A model generated the notes under the pieces. It had not been told where the DNA came from, did not search any database, and saw only the letters and a list, made by a program, of their open reading frames with translations. Position numbers and translations under genes: made by a program. From Draconibacterium orientale (lineage in GTDB: Bacteria; Bacteroidota; Bacteroidia; Bacteroidales; UBA12170), in the NCBI GenBank assembly GCA_020718205.1, contig DYSN01000023.1, positions 1 through 41,409 of the forward strand: a DNA stretch of 41,409 nucleotides. The letters run 5' to 3'. Positions 41,284 through 41,409 of the stretch are shown piece after piece. Each line of letters opens with the position of its first letter. Position 1 is the stretch's first letter.

Positions 41284-41389
41284 TGAAAGCTTTTTAGAAG
41301 TTGGATTTTGGATTGCTGCAATTTATACCAAATACCAACAATATATAACCCAATAAATTAATTGTATAATGCCGATGCAATAGCTGTTT

Positions 41390-41409
41390 AGTCCAATTTA
41401 TATTGGACT
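41390..41409. repeat. Perfect hairpin at the right end of the window
   Basis: AGTCCAAT-TTAT-ATTGGACT, an 8-bp stem with 4-nt loop that ends exactly at the window border. It may be the start of a longer inverted repeat, a mobile element end or a terminator whose T-run lies beyond the window. Confidence 0.5.

Overview
The window is a stretch of chromosome from an anaerobic, fermentative member of the Bacteroidota (probably Bacteroidales/Marinilabiliales-like). Evidence: type IX secretion (T9SS) C-terminal sorting domains, Bacteroidota promoters of the form TTG-N19/20-TAnnTTTG, an almost complete lack of Shine-Dalgarno sequences, phylum-typical families (DUF4294, TPR-kinase/AraC one-component regulators, DUF4143 ATPases), a tig-clpP-clpX operon and an NAD-linked [FeFe]-hydrogenase operon. 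No rRNA, tRNA or CRISPR array was seen.

Layout. 1-4.3 kb: a dihydroorotate-dehydrogenase-like flavoprotein, then a TPR histidine kinase/NarL-type regulator pair. 4.3-9.0 kb: a small lipoprotein, then a PASTA protein, a T9SS-secreted protein and an RluD-type pseudouridine synthase in one operon. 9.0-11.2 kb: MlaE-MlaF-type lipid ABC transporter plus CvpA. 11.2-14.7 kb: a candidate small RNA on the minus strand, an OmpR-type two-component system and a convergent trypsin-like lipoprotein. 14.7-16.8 kb: a decayed accessory island with a deleted restriction-modification gene and two damaged KilA-N genes. 16.8-23.7 kb: kbl and ppdK (convergent, shared bidirectional terminator), a hybrid histidine kinase, and a DUF4294 protein. 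23.7-28.0 kb: clpX, clpP, tig and a YccF membrane protein on the minus strand. 28.2-31.5 kb: a membrane TPR/AraC regulator and a broken thioredoxin-like T9SS protein. 31.7-36.5 kb: the hydrogenase operon with a Rex-like operator. 36.9-41.4 kb: an SDR enzyme, a DUF4143 ATPase preceded by a 4 x 33-bp repeat array, and oligoendopeptidase F.

Metabolic picture: threonine/glycine breakdown (Kbl), PEP/pyruvate interconversion (PPDK), peptide hydrolysis (PepF) and NADH/ferredoxin-dependent H2 metabolism (HydABC, likely Rex-controlled) fit an amino-acid- or sugar-fermenting anaerobe.

The most unusual signal is in the decayed island. Five 26-bp self-complementary sequences (pattern TAA-N6-CGAATTCG-N6-TTA, some copies degenerate) lie inside or between the two KilA-N genes. 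The first copy in each gene is inserted after the same Asn-Pro-Asp-Phe codons in the same phase, with different arm sequences that stay complementary. This looks like a family of coding palindromic elements. Other items of note are the Rex-like box, the candidate sRNA, the 33-bp array, the lysine-rich PPDK tail and the tandem TGA TGA codons.
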